NCBI GenBank assembly: GCA_903902325.1
Contig: CAIUUO010000083.1
Span: 1 to 39,928, forward strand
Origin: an uncultured Bacteroidia bacterium
GTDB taxonomy: Bacteria > Bacteroidota > Bacteroidia > Bacteroidales > Prolixibacteraceae
Length of the DNA stretch: 39,928 nt
Direction: 5' to 3'
In this document: piece by piece, positions 1-9,312 of the stretch
Layout of the letters: each line of letters begins with the position of its first letter
Numbering within the stretch: position 1 is the first letter of the stretch
Translations under genes and position numbers: made by a program
Notes under the pieces: generated by a model
What the model was told of the DNA's origin: nothing
What the model saw: the letters and a program-made list of their open reading frames with translations, nothing else
Database searches by the model: none

Positions 1-229
1 CCATTTCATGGCAATGGATTTCAGGAAATTTGTTTTTCAATTCGGTATACCATTTGACAACCATTTGACCGGCATCATTCAATATCATTTTGTTCGAATC
101 AATTTTCCCAAGTAAGCAATCCCGGTTTTGGACACTAATGGTAATAAAATAGAATCCATCAGCGGAATAATCATATCCATTGGACCTCATGGATTTACGG
201 TGATGAAAAATTGAATTGAAATCTGACAT
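1..229 (-). CDS. REP-associated tyrosine transposase (RAYT, Y1_Tnp family), partial
   Basis: The minus strand from 229 to the window edge is open and encodes about 76 residues starting MSDFNSIFHHRKS; the rest lies outside the window. The order of signatures matches the N-terminus of RAYT/IS200-like Y1 transposases: HHRKSMR, then GYDYSADGFYFITISVQNR, then CLLGKI, LNDAGQMV, and KWYTELKNKFPEIHCHEM leading towards the HUH motif, which is cut off. In known members the enzyme nicks single-stranded REP hairpins next to a GTAG tetranucleotide. Several GTAG-headed hairpins occur in this window (9256, 23209, 37901). Whether the gene is complete cannot be seen. No transposon ends are visible on the right side, which fits a domesticated single-copy RAYT better than an insertion sequence. 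Confidence 0.85.
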   Translation of the reverse strand, partial: MSDFNSIFHHRKSMRSNGYDYSADGFYFITISVQNRDCLLGKIDSNKMILNDAGQMVVKWYTELKNKFPEIHCHEM

Positions 230-297
230 TATTCCTGGATTACTTGATAAATATCCTTTGATCAGAAATGAGCCACCTAATCAGTTGAAGTAAAAAA

Positions 298-1221
298 CTA
301 ATCAAACATCGCATCTTTCGCGGTTTTCAGTTCTTTCAGGAAAGCCGGAACCAAAACAAAGGGATCGTAGGGTTTGTCCTTCATCTTGAGTGTCTCGATG
401 GGAAGGTATCCGCGGTAGCCACTTTTCCTGATAATTTTCATCAGGCGCGGTAAATCTGTTTTGATTGTGCTGGCATTGCCGAATACACTGGTTTTTACCT
501 GCCAGTTAACGGTGTAGGGGATGATGGTTTCAATATCAGTATAAGGATCGTTTACCTTGAAATTGCCTGTATCGAGTATAATTCCGGCCCACTTTGAATT
601 GACAGCCTTTACCACTCTGATACACTGATCCGCCGTTTGCAGCATATCGCCATGATTCTGGATGCCAATCACGACACCATGCTGTTCCCCGAATGCAGCA
701 CATTCCTTGTAGCATTCTATCATCCAACCGGCTACTTCATCCCATTTGTTCTCGTATCCTGCAGGAACCGGACCGGCGAAAAGCCTGATCACCGGGGCAC
801 CGAGTTTTGAAGCGACAATGATCCACTTTTTTGCCAGTTCGACATCCGCCTTACGAACTGCAGGGTCGGGGGAGGCAAAATTGTTTCGGATGCCAGTACC
901 GCTAATCTCTATCCCCAGTTGGAATGCCTTGCGTTTGATCTGATAAACATACTCGTCAGAAGGTACTTCCGGGTAACCGGGAAAATAGTAGCCAGTCAGG
1001 TCAACCGCCTCAATGTTTTGCACGGCACACCAGTCGAGAAGATCCAGCAAAGTAAATGCAGTCTGGCCAGAAGTTGGTTTTTCCAATAGCAAATCATTGA
1101 ATGAAAATGCATTAAGCGTAAATTTAATGTGTGTTTGCGGCTTTTCTGATACCTTATTTTGTGGGAATGCTTGGAGGCATACCAATAATGTCAGCAATAA
1201 GAATGCAATTCTGTTTTTCAT
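298..1221 (-). CDS. Sugar phosphate isomerase/epimerase-like TIM-barrel protein, exported
   Basis: 307 residues. The N-terminus is a signal peptide (about 1-20, ending LQAFPQ), so the protein is probably periplasmic. The rest is an AP-endonuclease-2/xylose-isomerase-like TIM barrel. Candidate metal and catalytic residues appear in family order: E in NIEAVDLTGYYF, H in IGIQNHGD, D in ILDTGNF, Q in NWQVKTS and E in YLPIETLKM. The substrate cannot be read from sequence; exported relatives in Bacteroidota are usually assigned to sugar or inositol metabolism. It is the last gene of the long minus-strand run, 21 bp after the propeller protein, so it is probably co-transcribed with it. This is the one member of the run that looks sugar-related. 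Confidence 0.8.
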   Translation of the reverse strand: MKNRIAFLLLTLLVCLQAFPQNKVSEKPQTHIKFTLNAFSFNDLLLEKPTSGQTAFTLLDLLDWCAVQNIEAVDLTGYYFPGYPEVPSDEYVYQIKRKAFQLGIEISGTGIRNNFASPDPAVRKADVELAKKWIIVASKLGAPVIRLFAGPVPAGYENKWDEVAGWMIECYKECAAFGEQHGVVIGIQNHGDMLQTADQCIRVVKAVNSKWAGIILDTGNFKVNDPYTDIETIIPYTVNWQVKTSVFGNASTIKTDLPRLMKIIRKSGYRGYLPIETLKMKDKPYDPFVLVPAFLKELKTAKDAMFD

Positions 1222-1242
1222 TTTGTTGGCTATTTAAATAGG

Positions 1243-2757
1243 TTAGAAATTTCCATTGCTCACGAAGGCAATTCTCCTGCTGTCGGGCGACCAGCTTGGC
1301 ACATTCATGGTTCCCTGGCCTCCGTACAGATATCCAATCACTTTGACTTCGCCTCCGGCTACCGGCATCAACCGCAGGTAAACCCTTTGGTAGAACGGAT
1401 GGCTGTCGGCAGGTACTTCCTTTGGGAAGGTGATGAAGACAATCCATTTGTTGTCGGGCGAAACATGGGGAAACCAGTTGTTCAATGCATCAAAGGTCAG
1501 TTGCGTCTGGTTTTTGCCATCCGGATCCATCCGCCATACCTGCATTTTGCCGGTACGGGTCGAACAAAAATAGATAAACTTCCCATCCGGGGAATATTCA
1601 GGACCATCATCCAATCCTTTGGCGTCAGTCAGTCGGATCTCCTTGCCCCCATCTTTTGAAATTTTGTAAATGTCGAAATCGCCATTGCGCTGACCTGTAA
1701 ACAGGAGGAACTGGCTGTCGGGCGACCATCCATGGAAATAGGACGGGCTTTCAGCAGTGATTTTTTTCGGAATGCCGCCTGTGACCGGAACTGAATAAAC
1801 TACGGATTGCCCCTTGTTTTCGTCTGCAGAGCTGCTGATGCCCAATTGTTTTCCGTCAAAGGTTAACACATGGTCATTGTTGTTTTTGCTTACAAAATCA
1901 GTATTCAATAGGGTGGATTCCCTCGTGGCAAGGTCGAAATTGTAAAGTTTCCCGGAGCTGTTGTAGATGAGTGTTTTGCCATCGGGAGTCCAGTTGGGGG
2001 CCTGCCATGATCCGTCAGATGATGCAAGCACACTGCGTTGTCCGGTGGCAATATCCATCACTTCCAGCAGACTGCCCAGGTAGGTTTTGTATTGGACAAG
2101 TTCTGCCGGGGCAGTGTTGAATACACGGGTGTTTGTAAATTCAACCTCCTCCGAAAACTTATTGTTGTGTGAGCAAATAAATAATCCGGATAGCAAATCA
2201 GTTCCCAGATTCATGTTTTCGATTTTCTGAACTTCATAAACCTCTCCGAAATGGGCGACAGACATGGTAAAGGTAGTTCCTTTTTTCTCCAGTTGAAGTA
2301 CATTCGGACCTTTTATGGTAAACTTGATCTCTTTCATCGTATCGCCCGGTGCAATCCGGTACTGAAGAGATGTCAGACCATCTCCGTGAATGGTACAGGC
2401 AACAACAGGAGAGTTTGAACTCTTTGATTGACGAATCATTAGTCCGGTTTTGCGATGCAGTTCATGCCCTTCCCCGATAAAGCGGACACGAGTTTGCAGG
2501 ATAAAGTCGCCATTCATTTTCTTCGAAAGGAAGGAAAAACTGTCTTTCCCGAACCAGATATTTGAGCCGGAACCAGTTAGATGGTACATCTGAGATGGCT
2601 CTCCGTAGCTGGCTGTTCCGGGAATCTCCGGAGCGCCGACATCTGAAAAGAGGTCAAAGGAACCGATTTTTGCACCAGGCATTTGTGCCCGTAGATTGAA
2701 GTTATAAAGGCAAATCAGGATGATCAGAATTCCTGTCAACGCTTGTTTATTTTTCAT
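1243..2757 (-). CDS. DUF1349-like/TolB-type beta-propeller protein
   Basis: 504 residues with a signal peptide (about 1-24, ending NLRAQ). Residues about 35-215 resemble a DUF1349/concanavalin-like sandwich (GSNIWFGKDSFSFLSKKMNGDF, then RKTGLMIRQS). From about 225 to the end there are PD40/WD40-like blades of the TolB type, recognisable by repeated W/YSPDG/DS motifs: PNWTPDGKTLIY, HGWSPDSQFLLF, PEYSPDGKFIYF, PHVSPDNKWIVF and PSWSPDSRRIAF. The protein is probably periplasmic or surface-exposed and binds ligand or partner proteins. No catalytic residues are evident. It lies between the symporter gene and the TIM-barrel gene. The ending at SNGNF is natural for the last blade. Confidence 0.8.
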   Translation of the reverse strand: MKNKQALTGILIILICLYNFNLRAQMPGAKIGSFDLFSDVGAPEIPGTASYGEPSQMYHLTGSGSNIWFGKDSFSFLSKKMNGDFILQTRVRFIGEGHELHRKTGLMIRQSKSSNSPVVACTIHGDGLTSLQYRIAPGDTMKEIKFTIKGPNVLQLEKKGTTFTMSVAHFGEVYEVQKIENMNLGTDLLSGLFICSHNNKFSEEVEFTNTRVFNTAPAELVQYKTYLGSLLEVMDIATGQRSVLASSDGSWQAPNWTPDGKTLIYNSSGKLYNFDLATRESTLLNTDFVSKNNNDHVLTFDGKQLGISSSADENKGQSVVYSVPVTGGIPKKITAESPSYFHGWSPDSQFLLFTGQRNGDFDIYKISKDGGKEIRLTDAKGLDDGPEYSPDGKFIYFCSTRTGKMQVWRMDPDGKNQTQLTFDALNNWFPHVSPDNKWIVFITFPKEVPADSHPFYQRVYLRLMPVAGGEVKVIGYLYGGQGTMNVPSWSPDSRRIAFVSNGNF

Positions 2758-2856
2758 TTTGGGGGAGTTAATGGATGCTTAAAGTTGGACATTTTCCTTC
2801 AGTAATGAATGGCCAAAATCAGAATATTTTTTGGAGCAAAAAACAAAAGGAAATTG

Positions 2857-4104
2857 TTATCCTATTGCTTCCTTTGATACCGTCCTGTCGATCTCATTCT
2901 CCCATTTGGCCACCACGACCGTGGCAACGGAATTGCCGATCAGGTTAGTGATAGCTCTTGCCTCGCTCATGAACCGGTCGATACCCAAAATCAGGGCCAG
3001 GGCAGCGACCGGAACTGTTCCGACAACGGGTAAAACGGCTGCCAGGGTGATGAAGCCGCTTCCTGTTACGCCTGCTGCTCCCTTGGAGGTAATCAGAAGT
3101 ACCAGCAAAAGGGTGATCTGGTGAGACAAATCAAGCGGAGTGCCTGTTGCCTGGGCCAGGAAAACGGCTGCCATGGTCAGATAGATGGAGGTGCCATCCA
3201 GATTAAAGGAATAGCCTGTCGGAACTACCAACCCAACGACAGAGCGGGAGCATCCGATCTTTTCCATTTTTTCCATCAATCCCGGAAGTGCTGCTTCGGA
3301 AGAGGATGTTCCCAATACGATGAGTATCTCTTCCCTGATTACTTTCAATAAACGGAAAAGGCTATATCCGGTAATTTTCATAACACTTCCTAATACGATG
3401 ACAATGAAGAGTATGCAGGTTGTGTAGAATGATAGCATCAACTGACCCAACGAAGCAAGTGAGCCCACTCCGTATTTCCCGATGGTGAAGCTCATGGCTC
3501 CGAAGGCGCCGATGGGTGCAACTTTCATGATAATTTTAATGACTCCGAACAATCCGGCCTCCAGTGATTTGATGCCTCTTAAAATTGGAGCCGCCCTGTC
3601 GCCTACTTTGGACAGTGCGAATCCAAACAGTACAGAGAAAAGCAATACCTGAAGAATATTTCCCTCAGCAAGGGCGCTGACAATGTTCTCAGGAATGATA
3701 TTCATGAAAAATTCAACTACACCATGTCCGCCTTTTGCAGTTGTAACATACTTTGCTACAGCAGATTGATCTAACGTGAGCGGATCTACATGCATCCCTG
3801 CACCTGGTTGAAACAGGTTCACCACGATCAGCCCGATGATCAGGGCAAGTGTAGAGATAACCTCAAAATACAAAATGGCTTTGATCCCGACCCTTCCCAC
3901 TTTTTTGGTATCCTCCATCCCGGCAATTCCGGTGACGATGGTGGCAAAGATGATGGGAGCGATCATCATTTTAACCAGTTTGATGAAGCCATCGCCCAGC
4001 GGTTTCATCGATTCGGCAAAAGCAGGCTGGTAAATTCCCAGGATAACTCCCAGGATGATGGCAACGATAACCTGAAAATAGAGACCCTTGTGGATATTTC
4101 TCAT
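2857..4104 (-). CDS. Dicarboxylate/amino acid:cation symporter (DAACS, DctA/GltP type)
   Basis: 415 residues, the usual size for the family. Diagnostic elements are present: [29 protein letters not shown] near the N-terminus, the serine-rich re-entrant loop [17 protein letters not shown], the substrate and cation motif [14 protein letters not shown] (commonly NMDGT, here NLDGT), and [12 protein letters not shown]. The protein sits in the inner membrane and uses H+ or Na+ to take up C4-dicarboxylates, aspartate or glutamate; sequence alone does not separate these. It lies between the M14 peptidase and the propeller gene. A weak TATCTTTA box about 10 bases before the start may give it an extra promoter. 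Its presence next to peptidases supports an amino-acid-uptake role. Confidence 0.92.
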   Translation of the reverse strand: MRNIHKGLYFQVIVAIILGVILGIYQPAFAESMKPLGDGFIKLVKMMIAPIIFATIVTGIAGMEDTKKVGRVGIKAILYFEVISTLALIIGLIVVNLFQPGAGMHVDPLTLDQSAVAKYVTTAKGGHGVVEFFMNIIPENIVSALAEGNILQVLLFSVLFGFALSKVGDRAAPILRGIKSLEAGLFGVIKIIMKVAPIGAFGAMSFTIGKYGVGSLASLGQLMLSFYTTCILFIVIVLGSVMKITGYSLFRLLKVIREEILIVLGTSSSEAALPGLMEKMEKIGCSRSVVGLVVPTGYSFNLDGTSIYLTMAAVFLAQATGTPLDLSHQITLLLVLLITSKGAAGVTGSGFITLAAVLPVVGTVPVAALALILGIDRFMSEARAITNLIGNSVATVVVAKWENEIDRTVSKEAIG

Positions 4105-4135
4105 ATGTTAAAGATAGTCAGTTGATTTATTTCAA

Positions 4136-5698
4136 TCAAGGAATTTTCCCTTTTTCCAGCCTGTAAAATGGAAGTTCCTTTCCCAAGGCTGTTTTGGTTA
4201 TCGCCATGTTTACAAATCCGTTTTCAGACTCTGGCTCCAACAAAATTACAGCATAATTGGCATTCTTTTGGTCAAGTTTTACGACAAAGCTGCCGGCAGG
4301 GAAAGTTATCCTGGCAGCAGATAGTTTTGACTGCACATTTACCGGATAAATCCCTTCCCATTCGATTTTCGCTTCGTCGTAACTGCTTATTACATAGCGA
4401 TCCACCGAAAGTATCATTGGGTTTTTTGTTTTAGTAACCCTAATCCCCAAAATTTCCATTTTTTCGGCTTCTTTTTTGCAGTCAGGTGTCAGAATATAGG
4501 CAACAGGACGTTCCCGTTTAAGGGTCGCGATTGGAAGCAGGGCATCGGATACCTTCATGTCCAATGTTACCACCTCATTTTTATTCACATCGATGAACTT
4601 CACCGGATATTTTGTCATGGTCTCGTCAGCGGTTACTACGATCTCATTCTTCCGGGACACAGTCTCCTTAATGGCTTTTTTTACCACTTTTTTCACCTCC
4701 CTGAAATTTGCAGATGCTGTTTCCAGCATACTCTTTGCTACCAGAAAAGAACAGTAGGTTCTTCTGGCATAGGAGGTGCGGCCAAGTCCGATGCCCCTGA
4801 TTTCGATCAATAATGAAATTGAATTGGAGAGCGCGTAATTGGATGAACTGGACCTCGGATTGTTGCCACCCTTCGCCAGGACAACATCTCCAGATTTTTC
4901 AGATGGCGTAAAATAGAAGTTGTGGGAATATCCTTTTTCTTCGAGTGCTTTTTCTGCATTAACCTCAAAAAGGTCGGCTGACATTTTGCGCAGTCCTTCC
5001 GGAACGTTCAAATTTCCTGAAGGAAGGAAAAGAACATCGTAATAACCAGCGGAGTTTCCTTCCAGGATTCCTTTTGTCCCTTTCTTTTCCAAAGGAGTAT
5101 ATTCGTGAAAATCAAAAGAGACTTCCGGATTCCAACGGATAAAAGCACCTTTAATGATTGGACTCACAGGATCGGCAAATTTGGTCTGGTCCCGATTTAA
5201 ATCGAATCCAGTTGCAGAAGTTCTTTTTTGGGCCATATATCCATCAACATTGGCCACCGGCAACAAGGCGATATCTAATTTTGTCAGCAAAATTGCACCT
5301 TCCGGGGTATCCAGCAGATGATTGATAAGCATTAAAAGCCCTTCCGCACCGGCAGGCTCATTCCCATGAATGCCTCCCTGCAACCACACTTTTAATTTTT
5401 TTGGGTTTGTACCATCTCCAAAATAGAGGATCGGGATCTCCTTCCCGGTAGGAGTTTTACCCAGCGATTCCATCCGAAGAAGATCCGGATGGGACTTTAC
5501 CCTGGATTGAAGAAAACTCATCAACTCTTCGTACGTGCACAGCCCCTGTTCGAAAGGCTTCTGATTGGTGGGTGTCTGTATAGAAAATGAAGGCTCAGGA
5601 AAGAATTTTAAGGTCATTTTATCGGATTGTTTCTGAGCCGACAAGGTTATGCTAAGCAGCAGAAATAGCGCAGTCTGAAGATACTTTTTCATATTCAT
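4136..5698 (-). CDS. M14-family zinc metallocarboxypeptidase, secreted
   Basis: 520 residues with a signal peptide (about 1-21, ending LSAQ). The M14 catalytic set is intact: HGNE with zinc ligands H111 and E114, the NR pair at 168-169 (FDLNRD), the third zinc ligand H198 in SFDFHEY, and a catalytic Glu at 299 in LLIEIRG. The C-terminal third (about 340-520) is a separate domain of unknown role. The family removes C-terminal residues from peptides, or acts on cell-wall or gamma-linked peptides. The start at 5698 abuts the stop of the upstream hydrolase gene, indicating translational coupling; a second Met at codon 3 is an alternative. Product amino acids could be taken up by the flanking DctA-type carrier. 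Confidence 0.88.
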   Translation of the reverse strand: MNMKKYLQTALFLLLSITLSAQKQSDKMTLKFFPEPSFSIQTPTNQKPFEQGLCTYEELMSFLQSRVKSHPDLLRMESLGKTPTGKEIPILYFGDGTNPKKLKVWLQGGIHGNEPAGAEGLLMLINHLLDTPEGAILLTKLDIALLPVANVDGYMAQKRTSATGFDLNRDQTKFADPVSPIIKGAFIRWNPEVSFDFHEYTPLEKKGTKGILEGNSAGYYDVLFLPSGNLNVPEGLRKMSADLFEVNAEKALEEKGYSHNFYFTPSEKSGDVVLAKGGNNPRSSSSNYALSNSISLLIEIRGIGLGRTSYARRTYCSFLVAKSMLETASANFREVKKVVKKAIKETVSRKNEIVVTADETMTKYPVKFIDVNKNEVVTLDMKVSDALLPIATLKRERPVAYILTPDCKKEAEKMEILGIRVTKTKNPMILSVDRYVISSYDEAKIEWEGIYPVNVQSKLSAARITFPAGSFVVKLDQKNANYAVILLEPESENGFVNMAITKTALGKELPFYRLEKGKIP

Positions 5699-6589
5699 TT
5701 ATTTGTAAAGGTAACTAAGTCCAATTTTTCCCATTCGTTTAGAATCGTGCGGCACATCTGGAGTCTCAACTTTCGTCCATTTGAATTTCCATTTATTTTT
5801 TACCGCTAAATTTTGCAAGTAGAGATAGTAGTTTTCTCCTCGCTGATATCTGTTTTTACCTTGCTTTTCGGTCTCGGGAGTCACTCGAAGAAAGGATTCC
5901 CTGATGGTATCTTTCGTTCCAAGGTGGAGGATGATCCGCTTGGACAAATATTCGCGGATGGTTTTCTCATTGGCAAATGGAGTGTTTTTGATGCCATAGG
6001 GATAGACCATAGTTGTATCGGGGAACGTATACCAACCCGGACTTCCAACCATTGCCCTGTTGACATAGGGACTGTTGTGGAAAAGCATAAACCGGTGAAC
6101 AAACTGACCACCTGCAGAGTGCCCGTATAGATCATATTTCCTGGCTTTCGACGCTGAATGGGCCACAATGAATTCGAAAATAGGATCAATAACCTGTACA
6201 GTCCATTCACTCTCCTTCCTGAGAACCCGGTTTTCTGTTACAATCCCAACCTCTTGGTATTCAGGTATTGAATAGTATTTCAGTGAAAACTCAGGTGCAA
6301 ACACCATTACTTTTTTTTCTCTGGCCTCTTTTGACATCGCTTCCATCAGTTCTTTTGCATCCCTTGCGCCTCCGTGCATAGCCAGAAGTACAGGCATAGT
6401 CCGGATCTCTCCATCTTCCGGGATGTAGTAATATATGGCGATGGGCTTGTCTTTCAATGGAGCATAACCTGTAAAGGTAACCACACCAAATCCTTTTTTG
6501 AAAAGAATCTCCTTTTTGGTTGTTATAGCCTCCAGCCGGGTAGCACCCTGAAGTATAAACAGCAAGGAAAATAGCCAGAACAGTCTCAT
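5699..6589 (-). CDS. Alpha/beta hydrolase, exported
   Basis: 296 residues with a signal peptide (about 1-22). The fold is recognised by the oxyanion strand LLAMHGG near residue 77, the nucleophile elbow YGHSAGG with the catalytic Ser, a likely Asp in LGTKDTIRE and a His in DVPHDSKRM. It is a serine hydrolase related to prolyl-oligopeptidase or esterase groups; the substrate is not determined by sequence. Position between an isoaspartyl dipeptidase and an M14 peptidase makes a peptidase or amidase activity plausible, but this is inference from context. The stop codon is immediately followed by the M14 start. A 110-base gap separates it from iadA, and I see no TAnnTTTG promoter there. Confidence 0.8.
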   Translation of the reverse strand: MRLFWLFSLLFILQGATRLEAITTKKEILFKKGFGVVTFTGYAPLKDKPIAIYYYIPEDGEIRTMPVLLAMHGGARDAKELMEAMSKEAREKKVMVFAPEFSLKYYSIPEYQEVGIVTENRVLRKESEWTVQVIDPIFEFIVAHSASKARKYDLYGHSAGGQFVHRFMLFHNSPYVNRAMVGSPGWYTFPDTTMVYPYGIKNTPFANEKTIREYLSKRIILHLGTKDTIRESFLRVTPETEKQGKNRYQRGENYYLYLQNLAVKNKWKFKWTKVETPDVPHDSKRMGKIGLSYLYK

Positions 6590-6699
6590 TTTATTTGTTG
6601 TATCGTGCTTTTTTTAAATTTCATCCGATTATTATTTATTTTTCAATGGCCGTATGGAACTCGCATATTGGAATTATCATCTTCCTGGATGTAACTGAT

Positions 6700-7851
6700 T
6701 TACATGCTCGTTTCATACTTACCCTTGCGGATTACCTGCTGCCCTTCCATCATCAAAGTTCCCCTTGAAAATACCTCCGTCAGGTTCAAATCCTGATCCA
6801 TGACGCAAAAATCCGCATCGAAACCTTCCCGGATAAAACCTTTGTTATTGATCTTCAGGTTCTTTGCCGGACTGGAAGTAATTAGTCGGATCGCCTCTTC
6901 CAGTGGTAGACCACCTTCCTTGACAAGCCTAACAGTTTCGGAAAAATTGCGGTGGAGTGGAGCAGGGCGATAAGTTACCTCTCCGGTTTTCGGATCAGTC
7001 CGTTTCACTCCGCCCCGGCCATCACTTGAAAATGTCATTGAATCGACCGAAATACCCTGGTTAATAGCTTCCAGAACACATTTGTACGGTTCATCATATT
7101 GAGTACCACCTGTGGAAACATCAATCATCCCGCCAAGTTTTGCAAACCGGATCGCCTGTTCAAAGAGCGCTTTCGTCCGGATGACATGGGTAGGCGAGAT
7201 GTGCTGGATAAGGGTTGGATATTTACGTGCTATTTCTAGCAGGACCTCAATACCGCTTTCAAGGGCACCGACATGAACATGAAGAATACCGGTTTTATTG
7301 GAAGTAAATCCGCCTAGCCTAACCTGGTTGATCAGTCGGAGGATTTCAATTTCAGAGGGAAAAGAACTGCGGTCGTCGCTGATAGCGAGTTTGCAACCGA
7401 TGACCTTGTCGATAAAAATAAGGTCGTTGGCCACTGAAGATAGAATGGTTTTTTCGGGTAATCCATAATAGCTGGTATGCATGTAGGCAGTTATTCCATC
7501 CATATCCAGTGCTTTGCATTTGGCATAGAGCGTCGTCAGTTCTTTGACAAATCCATCGGTCCCTAGCATCCCCACAACCGTGGTGGTGCCGCAGGCAATC
7601 AGTTCGCTCATCTGTACTTCGGGCACCATGGACGAATAACCGGCCTGACCGCCGCCACCAGTGATATGTACATGTTGATCAATGAAACCTGGGGTCACAA
7701 TTTTTCCGTCAAAGTCAAATTCCGAAACTTCAAGGCCTGAGATGGAAAGATTTTCCCCGATCTTCACGATCTTTTCTTCGGCAATGAGAATATCTTTTTT
7801 CCCCAGTTTGTCAGGCGAATAAACCAGACCATTCCTGATAAGTTTAAGCAT
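6700..7851 (-). CDS. iadA: Beta-aspartyl (isoaspartyl) dipeptidase
   Basis: 383 residues, amidohydrolase superfamily. It hydrolyses beta-linked Asp dipeptides (isoAsp-X) in the cytoplasm. The binuclear zinc set lines up at a constant offset of 8 with the residues known for the Escherichia coli enzyme: H60 and H62 (QHVHITGGGG), K154, the carbamylated bridging lysine (GCKLAISDD), H193 (LHVHVG), H222 (SPTHV) and D277 (FSSDGRG). The glycine-rich HITGGGG loop is typical of IadA and separates it from dihydroorotases. There is no signal peptide. The gene starts 9 bp after dcuC, so the two are co-transcribed. Known substrates include products of protein isoaspartate repair and the beta-Asp-Arg dipeptide from cyanophycin. 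Confidence 0.93.
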   Translation of the reverse strand: MLKLIRNGLVYSPDKLGKKDILIAEEKIVKIGENLSISGLEVSEFDFDGKIVTPGFIDQHVHITGGGGQAGYSSMVPEVQMSELIACGTTTVVGMLGTDGFVKELTTLYAKCKALDMDGITAYMHTSYYGLPEKTILSSVANDLIFIDKVIGCKLAISDDRSSFPSEIEILRLINQVRLGGFTSNKTGILHVHVGALESGIEVLLEIARKYPTLIQHISPTHVIRTKALFEQAIRFAKLGGMIDVSTGGTQYDEPYKCVLEAINQGISVDSMTFSSDGRGGVKRTDPKTGEVTYRPAPLHRNFSETVRLVKEGGLPLEEAIRLITSSPAKNLKINNKGFIREGFDADFCVMDQDLNLTEVFSRGTLMMEGQQVIRKGKYETSM

Positions 7852-7860
7852 ACTTTTTCT

Positions 7861-9240
7861 TTAGATGGTTAAAAAATGATAGGACAACAAAAAGAGCATT
7901 CCTCCGATCAGCGGGATTGTATTCCGCTTGGCAAGTTCCATTGGAGAAACCCCTGCCACCCCTGAGATTGCGACAATGATTCCAGCAATTGGGGATGTGG
8001 CCCTACCCATGCTTGCGCATAACTGCATGGGTAGTACCATGGAAACAGCACTCAACCCCAGCTGAGGTGCCAGCTTTGGTGCCAGTGGGCCAAAAGAAAA
8101 GAAGGCAGCATTTCCGCTTCCCATCAGCATCGCGGCAAAGAACAACAAAAGTGCAATAAATATGGATATTCCGACTCCATTTAGCCCCAAGTGTGTGGAA
8201 ACATCTACCAATGCATCAATGAATCCAAGATTGATCAACCCTTTTGAGAATATTTCAGCGGCCACAATCAGGGTGACAACGCTGGTGAAGACCTCGCCCA
8301 TGCCTTTCCAGAATGCGGTGATACTTTCAAATACTGCTTTCAGACTTTTTTTATAGATCCCGACAAACAATAGGGATAAGAACACCGAGGCCATCATAGC
8401 TGTAGTGGTATCGATCGTTATTGGCGGATCAAAAATTTTAAGATAGGGAGAAAACACAATCAGCATGATCAATGGAACTACCGGAAGAATGGCGAAAATC
8501 AGTGGCACATCTACCTTGAAATCGGAGTTGATCAAATGCTCATCCGTAAGCTTTCCTTTGATTTTATCCCGGTTGTCAAAATACCGGTTGTTGAAATAGT
8601 AGAGAATCATTACAAAAACTGTGGTGGGTATGACCAGTGGAATCTGATAGGTAAGAAAATAGAAGACATTGGTTTTTCCTATCAACTGTGCTGCTAAGGC
8701 CGTGTTGGCAGAGCCCGGTCCCTGATCGAATATGGTTGAAGCGGCAATCACTGAAAGTGCTGTCAGCCGGCTGACGCCCAGGTTGACAAGCACGGGATAG
8801 ATCGAGGCCACAAGCAGCAACCCCAATCCGGCAGCGGAAGGTGTAGTGATAAACAATAACTGCCCAATGGGAATAGCTATGGTTGCGGCGAGATAAGGAT
8901 ATTTGCGGAAGAATCCGAGCGGTTTCATGGAGACAAATACCAGGGCATTTGTAGCCTTAATTTGATTCATATAGGCAACATAGCCACCGATGGTCATGAT
9001 CATGAATCCGGCACGCATCAGGTTACTCGTGAAATTTTCGTCGATTGCCTTGAACAAATCGAAAAAAGTGGTTCCGGTGGGTTTGGTCAGTTCAAGTGTA
9101 TGTGTTCCTAGTAACAGTGCTAGAAAGAACATTGCAACACCTGAAAAAATCAGAACTCCCTGTGGATTGTATTTCCTGTAAAGCAAATAAGCCGTCAACC
9201 CAATAAACAGCAGCGAAAGTAGGGCAGCCAGATTCGTCAT
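7861..9240 (-). CDS. dcuC: C4-dicarboxylate transporter, DcuC family
   Basis: 459 residues with about 12 hydrophobic segments; inner membrane. Features of the DcuC/YfcC-like family include TPSAAGLGLLLVAS, the DQGPGSANTALAAQ segment and the C-terminal block MGSGNAAFFSFGPLAPKLA followed by GRATSPIAGIIVAISGVAGVSP. Characterised DcuC proteins carry succinate, fumarate and aspartate; this one could instead carry dipeptides or amino acids. It is co-transcribed with iadA (9-bp gap) and follows susD after a 72-base spacer containing a perfect palindrome. With SusCD outside and IadA inside, the simplest reading is that it is the inner-membrane step for the imported compound or for efflux of its dicarboxylate products. 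Confidence 0.87.
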   Translation of the reverse strand: MTNLAALLSLLFIGLTAYLLYRKYNPQGVLIFSGVAMFFLALLLGTHTLELTKPTGTTFFDLFKAIDENFTSNLMRAGFMIMTIGGYVAYMNQIKATNALVFVSMKPLGFFRKYPYLAATIAIPIGQLLFITTPSAAGLGLLLVASIYPVLVNLGVSRLTALSVIAASTIFDQGPGSANTALAAQLIGKTNVFYFLTYQIPLVIPTTVFVMILYYFNNRYFDNRDKIKGKLTDEHLINSDFKVDVPLIFAILPVVPLIMLIVFSPYLKIFDPPITIDTTTAMMASVFLSLLFVGIYKKSLKAVFESITAFWKGMGEVFTSVVTLIVAAEIFSKGLINLGFIDALVDVSTHLGLNGVGISIFIALLLFFAAMLMGSGNAAFFSFGPLAPKLAPQLGLSAVSMVLPMQLCASMGRATSPIAGIIVAISGVAGVSPMELAKRNTIPLIGGMLFLLSYHFLTI

Positions 9241-9255
9241 GGTCGATCAATAAAG

Positions 9256-9298
9256 GTAGAGACGTTGCATGCAACGTCTCTACATGCAACATCTCTAC
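9256..9298. repeat. GTAG-headed palindrome plus half copy (REP-like)
   Basis: Positions 9256-9283 form a perfect 28-nt palindrome: GTAGAGACGTTGCA followed by its exact reverse complement. A diverged half copy, TGCAACATCTCTAC, follows at 9285-9298. In RNA this would be a stable hairpin in the susD-dcuC gap. The GTAG directly before a stem is the head expected for RAYT-recognised REP elements. It could also reduce read-through or stabilise the upstream susCD mRNA. A related element with the same outer word lies at 37878-37901. Confidence 0.85.
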
Positions 9299-9312
9299 AA
9301 GTGAATATAAAT

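Noticed and set aside
4105-4135. Promoter for the DAACS symporter
   Set aside because: TATCTTTA misses the final G of the consensus and the -33 is poorly placed; possible but not supported enough for a feature.
6780-6800. GGTTCAAATCC resembling a tRNA T-loop
   Set aside because: It lies inside iadA, and no cloverleaf stems flank it.
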